A stretch of 64,000 bases of DNA, taken from assembly GCA_016271365.2 (NCBI GenBank), contig CM028132.1, positions 1,189,643,001 to 1,189,707,000 on the forward strand, read 5' to 3'. The notes under the pieces are model-generated. The model saw only the letters and a list, made by a program, of their open reading frames with translations, was not told the DNA's origin and searched no databases. This DNA comes from Neoceratodus forsteri. Its lineage: Eukaryota; Chordata; Ceratodontiformes; Ceratodontidae. The position numbers and the translations under genes were made by a program. Shown here in pieces: positions 52,700 to 63,524 of this stretch (position 1 is the stretch's first letter; the number at the start of each line of letters is the position of its first letter).

Positions 52700-53727
52700 A
52701 TGAGCCAGCTATCGAAACCGAGAGGCAGAAGCTCCACTAAACCGTCTACTAGATGCAGATCAAAACCGGACTGCTGCCCGAGTGTCCCACTGTCTAGGGC
52801 CTCGGAATCGGCTGCACACTCCAGCGGGGAGGAGGAAGAGGAGACTACTTCACGAGGAAGCTCCCTCGATGGCCGTGTGATGGCGCATATTGTTAAGATG
52901 CTTCAGAGGATAGATAATAATGTGAAAGACATAAAACAGGACCTGAAACATTTGGAACGGAGGACGCAGGAGGTTGAGTCGGGCCTTGATGGGCTCCGCG
53001 AGGATTAGATGCGGCTCAGCAGAGCGGTGATCTACTTGGCCAGAAGGGAGCAGGAACTCACGGCAAGGGCTGAGGATGCAGAGTCCAGAGGACGAAGAAA
53101 GACAATATGAATTTTTGGATTCCCAGAGGGCGCAGAGCAAGATGACCCAGTAGAGTTCGTCAGGACCTGGCTCCATCAGGAATTAGAAATCCCCAGCAAT
53201 GAACCCCTGGAGCTCGAAAGCGTTCACCGTGCCCTGGGCCCAAAACCAAAGAGTGATGCCCCTCCACGTTCAATACTAGCCAAGTTTACCCGTTACCCGG
53301 TGAAGGAGATGGTTCTGCGTAAGGCCTGGGGCAAACGTGATTTAAATCTAGATGGGAAATGGGTGTATCTCAACCATGACTTTCCGCCTGCGACCATGCA
53401 GAAGAGGAAACGTGTCCTGGCGGTAATCAAGCAGTTGAGGGAGCAACAAAATCAAAGCTTTCGCCGTTACCGGCAGAGTTGTTGTGCATTGGTCTACGGG
53501 CAGAAAGCTACGACTCCCTGTTACATGCCAGTAAACCGCTTCAAAAGCTGGAATCGCTCTTCCGGATCTTCAGTCGGACTTATCGGAGCAAACCCTGCTG
53601 CAGTTGCACTGGACAACGGTGGGTAGAGGTTCCACGAGAGGAGGTGTATCTAGAAGTGCAGGCCCTGATGACCAGCTGTGCAAGGACTTGCTTCAACTCG
53701 GAAAGGGACTACAGGCTCGACAACTAA
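52700..53727 (+). pseudogene. L1 ORF1 (RNA-binding chaperone), interrupted
   Basis: Starts MSQLSKPRGRSSTKPS in a basic, Ser-rich N-terminus. A coiled-coil-like stretch follows (about 52880-53005: MLQRIDNNVKDIKQDLKHL, then EVESGLDGLRED). An in-frame TAG at 53006-53008 and a TGA near 53107 break it, but the same frame continues with FGFPEGAEQDDPVEFV, SVHRALGPKPKSDAPP, ILAKFTRYPVKEMVLRKA and DFPPATMQKRKRVLAVIKQL, the RRM-like and C-terminal domains of L1 ORF1p. The last part shifts frame at about 53475. The known role is trimeric nucleic-acid chaperone that packages L1 RNA. The domain order supports the L1 clade rather than Tx1. Confidence 0.88.
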
Positions 53728-53729
53728 AC

Positions 53730-54860
53730 TGAAAGTCGTCAATGTGGACGTTATGGTTTGATTCTCTTTTTCCTTCTGCTTAAGGACTGCTCCTAAAACT
53801 GTAGGTTTCAGCCTGTATGTAAAGCAAATTAGCCACGAGGCTTCTGTCTAAGCATCTAATGTGGGCTCTGTTCGGTTTGTCACCATAGGGTGGTGCTGGT
53901 TATGGGGGGCGAACGGAGATGCTTAATATTTGTGTTATGTTTTAAGCCTGGGAATCCTCGAGAGCCCCTTGGGTGATTCTGTTGCCAGTTAGGCCAGAGT
54001 CAAGGGTCGAAAGCTTATTAATAGGTTCTGCCTCACGGTGAGGCTTTGCTGAGCCTACCTTGGTTACCCTACCGTAAGAAGGTTCAATTTTGGCCCCTGC
54101 TGGAAAGTCATTTATCAGAACGGGTGGAATGGTAGGCCTGCTCATGATGGCAGGAGATTTGAGTTCCTCCAGGTGGGGGAATGGGCTGGTTGGAAAACAA
54201 ACTGGGCCAAATGAAGTTTGGTAAAATGGAGCCAGAGAGTGGTATTTAAGGCACTCGGCTATTAATCCTGGTCCTTTACAGACGTTAATGTAAGCACCGG
54301 TCAAGGTTGAATCACTGTGAGGCGGGTGGGCTGGTATTTCCATGCTCTCCTCACCCTACCCGCCTTGTTTAAAGTAAAACCACTTGAACCGGAAGCAGTT
54401 CAGGGGATAGGTAGCCCATCTGAGGTCAGCCGGTCTTGTTTTTCTCTTCTGGACTGCGCTCCCACCATTAGGGACTAGCACCTTCCCACTGAAAGCTCAC
54501 CCTGGGAGACTACCTTCCCAGTTGACTCTTACTAAGAGGGGCGGGGGGTTTGGGGCTAGTCAGCAGCCCATGCTCCTGGGCGGAGGGAGCTTCCCTCTGA
54601 ATAAGGCCTTAAATGGCCTATCTGTATATAGTTCACGATTGAGAGTGAGGTTTCTGTTTGGGAGTGCGCTTGTAAATAGTTATACCGGGGAGAGGTATGG
54701 GAATGGGATTGGGGGTTTGAGGTAAGGGGGGGCCTGTGGTATCTCTGGAAGTGCAAGTGGTGTTCTGTGTGTTATCTTTCAAGGCAAGTGGGTTTCGGGA
54801 GGTTGGAGTTTAACCAACAGGCATGAAATGGGGCAAAGACTGAGAATCTATACGAATGGT
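53730..54860 (+). other. L1 inter-ORF spacer, unusually long (1.1 kb)
   Basis: It separates ORF1 from ORF2 inside one duplication-bounded element. It contains no recognised motif; the longest frames are 133 codons (minus strand, 53942-54343) and 67 codons (plus, 54522-54725). No terminal repeats or duplication mark a nested insertion. It may hold an internal ribosome-entry or promoter function or a secondary insertion too old to see. Confidence 0.6.
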
Positions 54861-54865
54861 TCATT

Positions 54866-57800
54866 TTGGGGACCCTGAAACTGATTTCATATAACTTCAA
54901 GGGGCTGGGCTCTCCTGTAACAAGGCACAATATACTGAAAGATCTTGCAAGGGCTCACTGTGACATCGGTCTCCTACAGGAGACGCACCTCTCTGCAGTA
55001 GAGCAAAAAAACTATGCCGTATGTGGTTTGGGGAGGTTTTTGCCTCGTCCCATAAAAATACAAAAAAGGCAGGGGTGGCTATCCTGGTACGGAAGGGCCT
55101 TGGTCTTACTCCGCTGGACTCTTTTTCAGACGAGGAGGGCAGACTTGTGGTCCTTTTGGGAAAGGTTGCAGATAAGGTAATCCACATAGTGAATATTTAT
55201 GCCCCAACACCTGTTAACCCTGAGTTTTATAGGTACGTCCTTGGAGTGGTTGCCTCACTCCCGGAAGGCCAACTTGTCCTAGGTGGAGATTGGAACTGCA
55301 TAAAAGACATAAGGTTAGGCAGATCTGGGGGAAAGGGGAGTCGGGGGGAAAAAAGTGTGGGCTCCAGGACTCTTTTCCATCTGCGTGCAGAGATGGGGCT
55401 AGTGGACACATGGAGAGATATGTATCCTTCCAGTAGGGACTTCACCTTTTATTCACACCTGCAAGATTCATGCTCACGGCTAGATAGATTCTATATGCCT
55501 AAAGCCTGGGTGGGGTCTATTGTAGACCAGCAAATTTACCTCATATGCCTGTCAGATCATGCAAAAGTTAGCCTTACTATCTCCCTCGGACCACGACACA
55601 AGCACTCCCTGTGGCATCTGAATGCTGGGCTTCTCAGAGATGATGCTTTTGTCTCTAAAATCAAAGTGGTGACAGACAAATATTTTAGAGAAAATACAGG
55701 GTCCATGTCAAAGGTGAGGTTCCTCTGGGATGGATTAAAAGCAGTGAAGCAATCTCGTACACAGCACAACAAAAGAAGGTTAGGCAACAGAAGCAGGATA
55801 GCCTAGAACAAAAAATTAGGGAGCTGGAGGATATCCATAAAAAAGGGGGCTCCTGTAGCATATTTAAGGAATTACAGTCAGCAAGGGAGCAATTGCAGCA
55901 CCACCTCTCGATAAAAACTGAAAACGCCCTTAGGTTTATAGCACAAAAATACTACACGGGGGTTAATAGAGCAGGCAGGTTGTTAGCGTTTAGATTAAGG
56001 AAACAAGAAGCTGACAGGTTCATTTCCAGGGTGCAGGACCCAAGATTGCCTGGTAAGCTGGTAACAGGAGCTCTCCAAATAGCAGACTGTTTTAAAAAGT
56101 TTTATGAGGACCTATACAAGTCAGAGTCTGGTGTTAGCCAACCAGACATGATTATAAAGTTTCTTAATGGTTTAAAGCTGCCCAAACTCTCCACCACTCT
56201 TGAAAAAGAACTAGATCGGCCATTTTCGCAGTCGGAGTTAACAGAGGTAATTAAGAAGCTTAAGCACAATAAAGCGCTGGGCTCTGATGGCTATATAGTG
56301 GAGTACTACCAAACGTTCCAAGATAAGTTATCTCCGTTGTTACTTGAAGTGTGTAACAGAGCCCACATATCCTCAGAAGCCCTGGATACCTGGGCACAAG
56401 CCCTAATAACTGTTATCCCAAAACAGGACAAGGATACCACCTTGTGTGGTAGCTATCGCCCTATCTCATTGCTAAACTTAGATGTTAAGATTTTAGCCAG
56501 GATGATAGCAAATAGGCTTTAAGGAGTGGTGACTCAATTGATACACCTGGACCAATCAGGCTTCATGCCAGGGAGGCACCTCCACGATAATGTCAGAAGA
56601 CTGCTTACGGTAATGGCTCACTCTCAGTTTAGGGGGAAGGGGGAACCAGCGGTGGTGATCACACTTGACGTCGAAAAGGCCTTCAATCGCCTTGAATGGT
56701 GATACCTAGGTGAGGGTCTTAAGAGGTTTAGATTTGGCCCCAAATTTCAAGCATGAGTAGACACCCTTTACACCAATCCCTCAGCAAGGGTATGACTGAA
56801 TGGGGTATTCTCCCAACCCCTCTCCATTAGAAGAGGCACGAGACAGGGCTGCCCCTTCTCACCCCTTCTTTTTGCCCTAATTATGGAGCCTCTAGTGGAG
56901 GCCTTCCGGTCACATGAGGGCATAACGGGGATTACAGTGGGTGAGGTAGATAACCGTATATCTCTATATGCGGATGACACCCTATTTTACTTGAAAGACC
57001 CCCAGTCTTCCCTACCGGCTGCAATGACTACTCTCAGAGAGTTCGGTTCCATTTCGGGGTTTAAAATTAATGAATCCAAATCAGAAATAATTTCATTGGG
57101 TGCCTCTGTCCCCCCATTGGTAAAATCTCTGACCAACCTAAGATGGAACACCACTAGCTTCAGATACTTGGGGATCCATATCCCAAAGGATCTTGGTAAG
57201 TTATACCAAGTAAATTATGTTAAATTGCTGGACAGCGTGAGAGAGGACTGTGCCAGGTGGGCCACTTTGCCGCTTACTATTACGGGTAGGGTAGAATCGG
57301 TGAGAATGAATATCCCCCCGAGGATGCTCTTCTTGTTCGATGCAATCCCCCTGTGCCCCCCAAGGAAGTTTTGGTCTGATATTCAAAAGTTGATAAGTAA
57401 TTTTATATGGGCAGAAAGAAGGCCCAGGCTGGGCTGGGCCCTGCTGAAGTTGCCCAAGGGGAAGGGGGCTTAGGGGTCCTGGATTTTAAGAGGTACTATA
57501 GAGCAGCTCAATTACAGCATCTGGCAGCATACGCATCCTCAGTAGCAGTGCAAAGCTGAGTCAAAATGGACCTATAGCTTTTAAAACCTCACACCATCTC
57601 ACCAATCCTTTTTAATAAAAGGAATCCTAGGGTGATACAGGGACTACCCAATCCATGGCTCAAGACATTAGTTACATTATGGCTGCATACTGTAAAAGAC
57701 TTAAAATTACAACCCTTTGTGTTAAGGCAGGGTAGGATTCTTGACAGGGTAGATTTTCTGCCAGGAAGGGAGAACCCAATGTTCATAAGGTGGCAGAAGT

Positions 57801-58604
57801 TAGGGCTCGGAAGGTTCTCGCAGCTATTCACCAGGGATACCATGAAGAGCTTCACCCAGATTCAGCAGGAGTTTAAAATCCCATCTTCTGATTTCTATGG
57901 TGACTTGCAAATTAGACATTTCTTACAAGTGGGGGGGGGGAAGGGATGGAGCAGAGCAGAGGCATGGTGACATCAACCCACTCCTGGAACTCCTTCTTGA
58001 GTTACTTAATGAGTCTCTGCATATGACTCATCTGATATCTAAGCTGTACTCGGCAGGGGAGCTGGCGGGTTTGGACTCCAGATCCCAGATTCAGACCCTC
58101 TGGGAAAATGAACTGGTCTGGGGAGGAGTTTAAGGTGGAGGTAATTTGGATGATGGCACACGAACTACAGCTCACCCACATGGAGGGAGTTTAGTGGAAG
58201 TACTCACAAGATTTTTTAGAACACCAGCGATAACCAAACATTTTGGACAAACCTGCTCAGATAAATGTTGGAGAGGTTGCGGGCAGGTTGGGACACACGA
58301 ACATATTTTTTGGAGTTGTCCCAAAATCAGGAGTTATTGGAACCTTATAAGTCAAGGGCTGAGTACGATTTTACAGATAGAAGTTCCAGAACAGCCCCGC
58401 TATCTATTGATGGGGGAACCTCCTCAGGGATTGAAAGGTCCTAAAGCCAACTATTTATTTCCAGTCTTGTTAGCCGCGGCCCAAAAGGTTATCACCAGGC
58501 TGTGGTTATCCGAGACACCCTCAGGGGAGGAACAGTGGTTGTCGTGTTGTAACCAAATTAAAGTAATGGAGAGGCTTACTGGCCAACATGAACCTAAAAC
58601 CTGA
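54866..58604 (+). pseudogene. L1 ORF2: endonuclease, reverse transcriptase, Cys-rich C-terminus
   Basis: The endonuclease is essentially complete across one frameshift (about 55020): ISYNFKGLGSP, IGLLQETHL, IHIVNIYAPT, VLGGDWNCI, SRLDRFYM and ICLSDHAKVSL carry the Asn, Glu, Asp/Asn and His blocks. The RT shows HNKALGSDGYIVEYYQTF (about 56267), YRPISLLNLDVKIL (about 56455), TLDVEKAFNRLEW (about 56663), RRGTRQGCPFSPLLFALIME (about 56830) and ISLYADDTLFYL (about 56958; catalytic box intact). The C-terminus has CWRGCGQVGTHEHIFWSCP (about 58268), the Cys/His block, and ends KVMERLTGQHEPKT. Stops at 56521, 56701, 57470 and elsewhere, plus frame changes, disable it. Confidence 0.93.
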
Positions 58605-59176
58605 CCTATACAAATCTCGCTAGTTTCCATTTTTTGAGTATCTTGGTGCCAAAGAAGGGGTTACAACTCTGGAGATTCTGGCCAGAGAAGTCTTAGACTG
58701 ATGGCTAGATATGGTATATACTCCAGCCTTCATGTGGAGCAAAGTCACTCAGGCACCATTCATGCATCCTATGCTGAAAAGGGATTGACCTTTATTCACC
58801 ATGGGGGTCGGGGGAGGGGTACTGTTGGTTTATGTAATTGTGTGAGTACTGTTTAATTATTTCCCGCTTTATTCTCTCTCTTTGTCTTTTGATGTTTTGA
58901 GTAGCTATAATTTGAAGCTACAGATTTACCTAAAAGGGTAATTGAAGAGAAATGCACAATTCAGCCTAAGACATTCGAGCCAGCCTAAAATTACCTTATC
59001 AACTGTATATGGCTGTTCATTTAATTGTACTTGGAAATGACACTGTCTATACCTGGGCACGTATAGGATTTTAATTCTCGCAAGAGTGTAATTTCGCTTC
59101 TTTTATTTTTAACCTTTCCTGTAACCTGTCATTGTTTGAAAAATGAAATAATGAAAAATTACAATTTCAAAAAAAA
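58605..59176 (+). other. L1 3' untranslated region and A-rich tail
   Basis: AT-leaning sequence without frames. It ends TGAAATAATGAAAAATTAC and an ATTTCAAAAAAAA tail directly before the right target duplication. Confidence 0.8.
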
Positions 59177-59190
59177 AGAAGCTTGAGACA

Positions 59191-60245
59191 AATAGCCTTT
59201 GAAAAACACAAGTTGTTGGTACGAAATGTCAGGCTGGGTTAACGGTTGCCATAGCTGTAGCTTTTGTTGTTTTTTCCAAATAAAATTGGGTTTTATCGCA
59301 CTTAAATTAATTGTGAGTTATTTACTTCTGTGAACCAGCACCGTGGAGCCAAACTTTGAGTGCTGAACTTTAGAACAAATTGCAGCATTTGCTCTGTCTG
59401 GCTAGCCATTACTCACATGGGCTACACTAGGGAAATGGTAGCTGATGCTTCAAGATAAATGATATCACAGCAGCAGGCAGCAGTGGTCAGTGGCCCAGGC
59501 TTAGTGTCACAGTGCTACTCTGCTCACTTAAATACGTGGCAGTGTGACAAAGTTAGAAGGGTTGAGACTGAGGGCCACTGTGTCTCACCCCAGTGGGTAC
59601 CCCTTCAATCAAGGGCACAGGTAACCTGGAGACAAGCTCCTGATCACCTCCTCCCTTGATCACACCAGATGGGGCAGAACGGCTTGTCTGACCTCTAATA
59701 TTAGCAGTTTGCAGATGGCTTCAGTAGACTCACTCTCTTACTATGATACAGGCTTCTTTGTAGTTGGGTTCAGCTCGGATGGAACTTCAGCACCTAGGTT
59801 GTCTCACACAAGAATCTGTGGCCCTGAGGCCTGGCTAGGCCCTCATCTGTCCTCCTCAGCACTTTTGATCTCACCCACCTCTTGGGAAGGACTGCAGTGA
59901 ACTCCTCTTCGGCTGGGGAAGAATTCACTTCCGCTCCCACCTTTCTCAGATGCTGATTGAATGTCCAACTTGTCATTTTCACTCCAGCTTCCTTAGTGGT
60001 TACCAAAGAGTGCCACACACTTGGTTGCCGTTCAGTCTTGTGCCTGTCTGCTTTCTAGGACCCCTTGCCTACCATTTGGCCATTCATAGGGGTCAAGGGT
60101 CACAAGATAGCGATGTCCATTTAGTTACAACTAAAAGCCTGGCTGCTGCATCACACAAGTTAACTTACTGTTATCTTACTGTTAGCTGCTGTTTTTAACT
60201 TTACAAACAGATAATCCAACTGTCCTCAGTGACATGGGCGGTCCT
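59191..60245. other. No recognised feature; moderately GC-rich
   Basis: Frames up to 82 codons without family resemblance. The composition resembles LTR-type sequence seen at 44-46 kb, but I could not find paired ends or a duplication. Confidence 0.35.
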
Positions 60246-60246
60246 C

Positions 60247-60339
60247 ATTAGTTTGGCTTTAGGTGTAGGCGATACAGGAAGACTCACCTCAAGCCACAGG
60301 GTAGGCGATTAGTTTGGCTTTAGGTGTAGGTGATACAGG
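60247..60339. repeat. Tandem duplication, 61-bp unit
   Basis: ATTAGTTTGGCTTTAGGTGT and the next 12 bases (60247-60278) recur at 60308-60339 with one difference (GGCGATACAGG versus GGTGATACAGG). Confidence 0.85.
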
Positions 60340-61160
60340 TAAGCCCCACCTTGGGGGGGGTGTTAAGTTATATTTAAGGGGGAAAAAAGGCCAGTTCAAC
60401 ATGAAATAGTTAATTTACAGACAAATACAGGAAACCTCCCCCTGGAGTGACAGAAAAAAATTGTCAAACTGCTCTGGGAGCCCTGCAAGCACTGAAGGTC
60501 AGTCACACAAATATAATAGAATGTTTTCCCTCATGCGGTAATGTTTAACATTTTTTTTTGTTTCTAAACAGAGCCAGAGGCTCAGCCATTTATAAGAACT
60601 GCACCCAACCATCTCATGATCCTTGCAGGATATTCCCTAATGGTTGCTTATTATGCTTAAACAATGCTACAAATCAGCAAACCAAAAAAAATTAAAAATA
60701 AAAAAAAATCTGTTCCATATTTCCTGGATGCGCCACCATGGCTTGATATTTTAATGTAAAACACATGATATGCAGACAGTCCCAGGTGGACATGGTTAAA
60801 TTAATCTGGTTATAATTGATTCAGATGAGATTTGGAGGACACAATTTGCATAAAAACCATAATGAAAACAAATCCTTGGAGGCTAGACAGAAGAGCTAGG
60901 CCTCTGAATAGTTGCATTTTCTATAATGATGGGGTTGAATGTGCAGAGCATGGCAGAGTTCATATGCAGATGGAATTGATTACAAAGTGTTCACCTTTCA
61001 GGAGGCAGTGCAAGTTATTCCTGTTGTAATGAAATGGTCTAAATTTAGCAGTTAAACAATGCTGTTTCTGTATTTCAGGGTCATGCAGTACTTGGATTCC
61101 TGTAAAGAAGAATGCAGCCAATATAATGCACTAGGTGCAGTATCAAAAGTAGAGTTGTAA
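60340..61160. other. No recognised feature
   Basis: AT-rich with short homopolymer A and T runs. No motif. Confidence 0.35.
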
Positions 61161-61167
61161 TGTTTAA

Positions 61168-61370
61168 GCAATAAGGCACACCAGAGTGCGTGTCTTTGCT
61201 GCCTTATTGCATGAGTTGTGATAGTAACGCAATAAGGCAAGCCAGTGTGTTGTACTGGAATAACATCGTGAGTTGGGTGTATTGTGAGGCACAAGACCAC
61301 ACGCCGAAGTGCCCTCAGCCACCTGAGAAGTGATGTTATCGTAGCAACACATACCCTAAAGTGCCTTATT
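61168..61370. mobile_element. AATAAGGCA-ended MITE(s), second locus
   Basis: GCAATAAGGCA at 61168-61178 pairs with TGCCTTATTGC at 61200-61210 (perfect 11-bp arms). GCAATAAGGCA again at 61229-61239 pairs with TGCCTTATT at 61362-61370. The alternation of orientations suggests two elements side by side or a complex foldback unit. The terminal word is shared with 15349-15454. Confidence 0.6.
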
Positions 61371-61394
61371 TCAGTTTTAAAAAGGATCCATCTA

Positions 61395-61600
61395 TGTGTT
61401 TATGGTCGTATGTAGGCTGTTTAGGCCGAAACAAGCCACATGACCATTGTTTATTTTCCGAAAACTGCACATCTCACTTGAAGTAAATTTGTAACAAATA
61501 GATGGGCCCCCTGCCCCCACATAGGCTAGGTTAGGTAAGGTTAGGGCAGACTGAATGGGCATTGCAGTCCTTTTCTGCCAACAATCTATGTTTATACAAC
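61395..61600. mobile_element. Two short CR1 3' relics
   Basis: 61395-61460 (TAGGCTGTTTAGGCCGAAAC, then CACATGACCATTG) parallels 63180-63235 at the 3' end of copy F, so it is a minus-strand relic of that family. 61520-61600 (GGGCAGACTGAATGGGC, then CCTTTTCTGCC) is a plus-strand 3' end of the copy A/C/E type. Confidence 0.5.
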
Positions 61601-62089
61601 AGGGTGAGTGAATATGCTATCATATATATATGTGTAAACTCACCCCCATTGTATAATCCAGCAATGATGCATTCACAGTGAAATAAACTGAAATAAACAC
61701 CACAGTAGATATGTCACTGCTAAATAAACCACTACAGATATGTCACTGCACACCGAACTACTTTCATAGAAAAAAAAGTAATCAATGAAACACACCCGTA
61801 CACTCCTAAAGGTAGAGGAAAAGCACAGGATCCTTATGCAGCCAAACACACAGAGAGAAACAGCATTCCAAACTGAACAGCCAAACTAGTTCACCTAGAA
61901 AACTACACCAGTACACTTCAAAGATGAATAAAAAAGCACGGGTTCTGAACACAGGCACGGAATCGGACTAGGCACTGCACTGAATAGAACATACAGAAAT
62001 GGCAAAGTTAAGCAAATACCACAGAATAAACCCACCAGAAATATGAATAAAGAGTAAAATGTAACCTAGCAGCACTTACTATGCACCTA

Positions 62090-62284
62090 TTATGTATTGT
62101 TTGTAATTTGTATGTTTCATGTATTATTTGTAACTTGTACACTCGCTTGCCCTTGTAACATGTAAACTGCCCCTTTGTTCCCTCTTTCCTTGATGTGGAG
62201 CCTTTGTAAATGAGCCACTGGCTCAAAGGTGTTGTCATTCTGAGACTTCAATAAGTAAGTAAGTAAATAAATAAATAAATAAAG
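62090..62284 (+). mobile_element. L2-like LINE 3' end
   Basis: GTGGAGCCTTTGTAAATGAG, CTCAAAGGTGTTGTC and an AAGTAAGTAAGTAAATAAAT tail match the 3' end of the LINE ending at 47311 (GGAACCTTTGTAAAAGAG, TAAAGGTATTCTC). Confidence 0.65.
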
Positions 62285-62580
62285 CACCAAAGCATGAATA
62301 AAACACCACACATTAACCCCCACATAAAGAAACACACCAAGCACAAAAGAAATAAAACACATAAACCCTCATGAAAAAGAAGTCACAATACCTTGAGTAG
62401 AGCACTGAAGAAACGACTCCCATAAAATAAAAAGCAAAAGAAAAATAAACATAAAAAATCAAAATAAACATAAAAATAAAAAGACATATGCCAAAAACAC
62501 AAACGTTATTCACAAACGCCGCCATAGAATAACATGCCCCTCAAACCAGAACAACCAATAAGGTAAAATAAAACCACTGA
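62285..62580. other. A-rich, no recognised feature
   Basis: A-rich AATAAAAC-type sequence, possibly expanded from the LINE tail upstream. Confidence 0.35.
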
Positions 62581-62968
62581 CAGTGCTGGGTAAGTTACTT
62601 TTTCTATTACTTTCTATTTCTTTTAGAAACTTGATCCAGGAAGCTCTGTGCAGTCACTAGCAAGGATGGAGAAGTACTAGAAAAAGTAATACACCTGACA
62701 GTTAGTTACTTATTTCTTTTTATACAAAAACAATACAAAAATAAAAAACTATAACAGATGACATTTATTTGAAAGTTATAGATTAGTTACTTTCAAATAA
62801 ATGTAATCAGTTACGGTTACGTAGTACTTTTGTATAAAACGACATAAGTAATTGTAACTGTAAGGTGTATTACTTTTTCTAGTACTTCACTATCCTTGCT
62901 AGTGACTGCAAAGAGCTTTCTGGAACAAGTTTCCAATAGTAATAGAAAAAGTAACTTACCCAACACTG
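62581..62968. mobile_element. Foldback MITE (388 bp)
   Basis: The left half starts CAGTGCTGGGTAAGTTACTT and the right half, inverted, starts CAGTGTTGGGTAAGTTACTT. The two halves stay complementary for most of their length (shared blocks TAGCAAGGATGGAGAAGTAC / TAGCAAGGATAGTGAAGTAC and TACTTTCAAATAAATGTAAT), so the whole unit is one long hairpin. Flanks ACCACTGA and ACCACAGC match at 6 of 8 positions, consistent with an old 8-bp duplication. CAGTGTTGGGTAAGTTACTTT-type foldback elements are common in vertebrates; superfamily not certain. Confidence 0.82.
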
Positions 62969-63159
62969 ACCACAGCACCCAAGCAAAATACGCAGAACCC
63001 AGCCCAAATAAAACAACAAATCAGACAATAACACGTCAAATACCCGGAACAACTTTGAAATATCACTAGGCGGAACAACACCAACATAAGATAAAAAACA
63101 CTAAAACAGCAGAATAAAAACTACTAAAACAGCAAAATAAAACCCACTAAAACTCAATT

Positions 63160-63482
63160 TTCATAGTTTCATAGTAGAACTACAGGTTCGTTAGGCCGAG
63201 GCCCATAATGAACTCGCCACCATATGGTCATTGGTGGTATTTATATTTCATTTCTCCCATATAGTCATCCAAAAGTGTTTTAAAGGATTCCACAGTGTTA
63301 CTGGTAACAATATGTGAGCGTAACGCGTTTCATAATGGTGGAGCCCTTTGCGTGGAGAACCTCTGTCTTCTTTGAGTTTTATTGCTAGAACATTAATTTT
63401 ATCCTTATGTGATCTGGTATTACTCTCACCGGCCTGCTTCTCAAGACATATAACATCTAATGTATCTCCATTATGTAAAGTA

Positions 63483-63524
<42 letters not shown>

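Larger units (their letters stand above)
52569..59176 (+). mobile_element. Full-length L1 LINE with 14-bp target duplication
   Basis: Exact duplication AGAAGCTTGAGACA at 52555-52568 and 59177-59190. The 6.6-kb body contains a short 5' UTR (52569-52699), ORF1 (52700 to about 53727), a long inter-ORF spacer (53730-54860), ORF2 (54866-58604) and a 3' UTR ending in an A-rich tail (ATTTCAAAAAAAA). It is the only complete element in the window. ORFs carry a handful of stops and frameshifts but long blocks remain open, so it is younger than the other LINEs here yet inactive. Confidence 0.95.

Noticed and set aside
59541..60451. LTR starting TGTGACA and ending GTGACA
   Set aside because: The flanking bases do not form a duplication and the ends are only weakly inverted.
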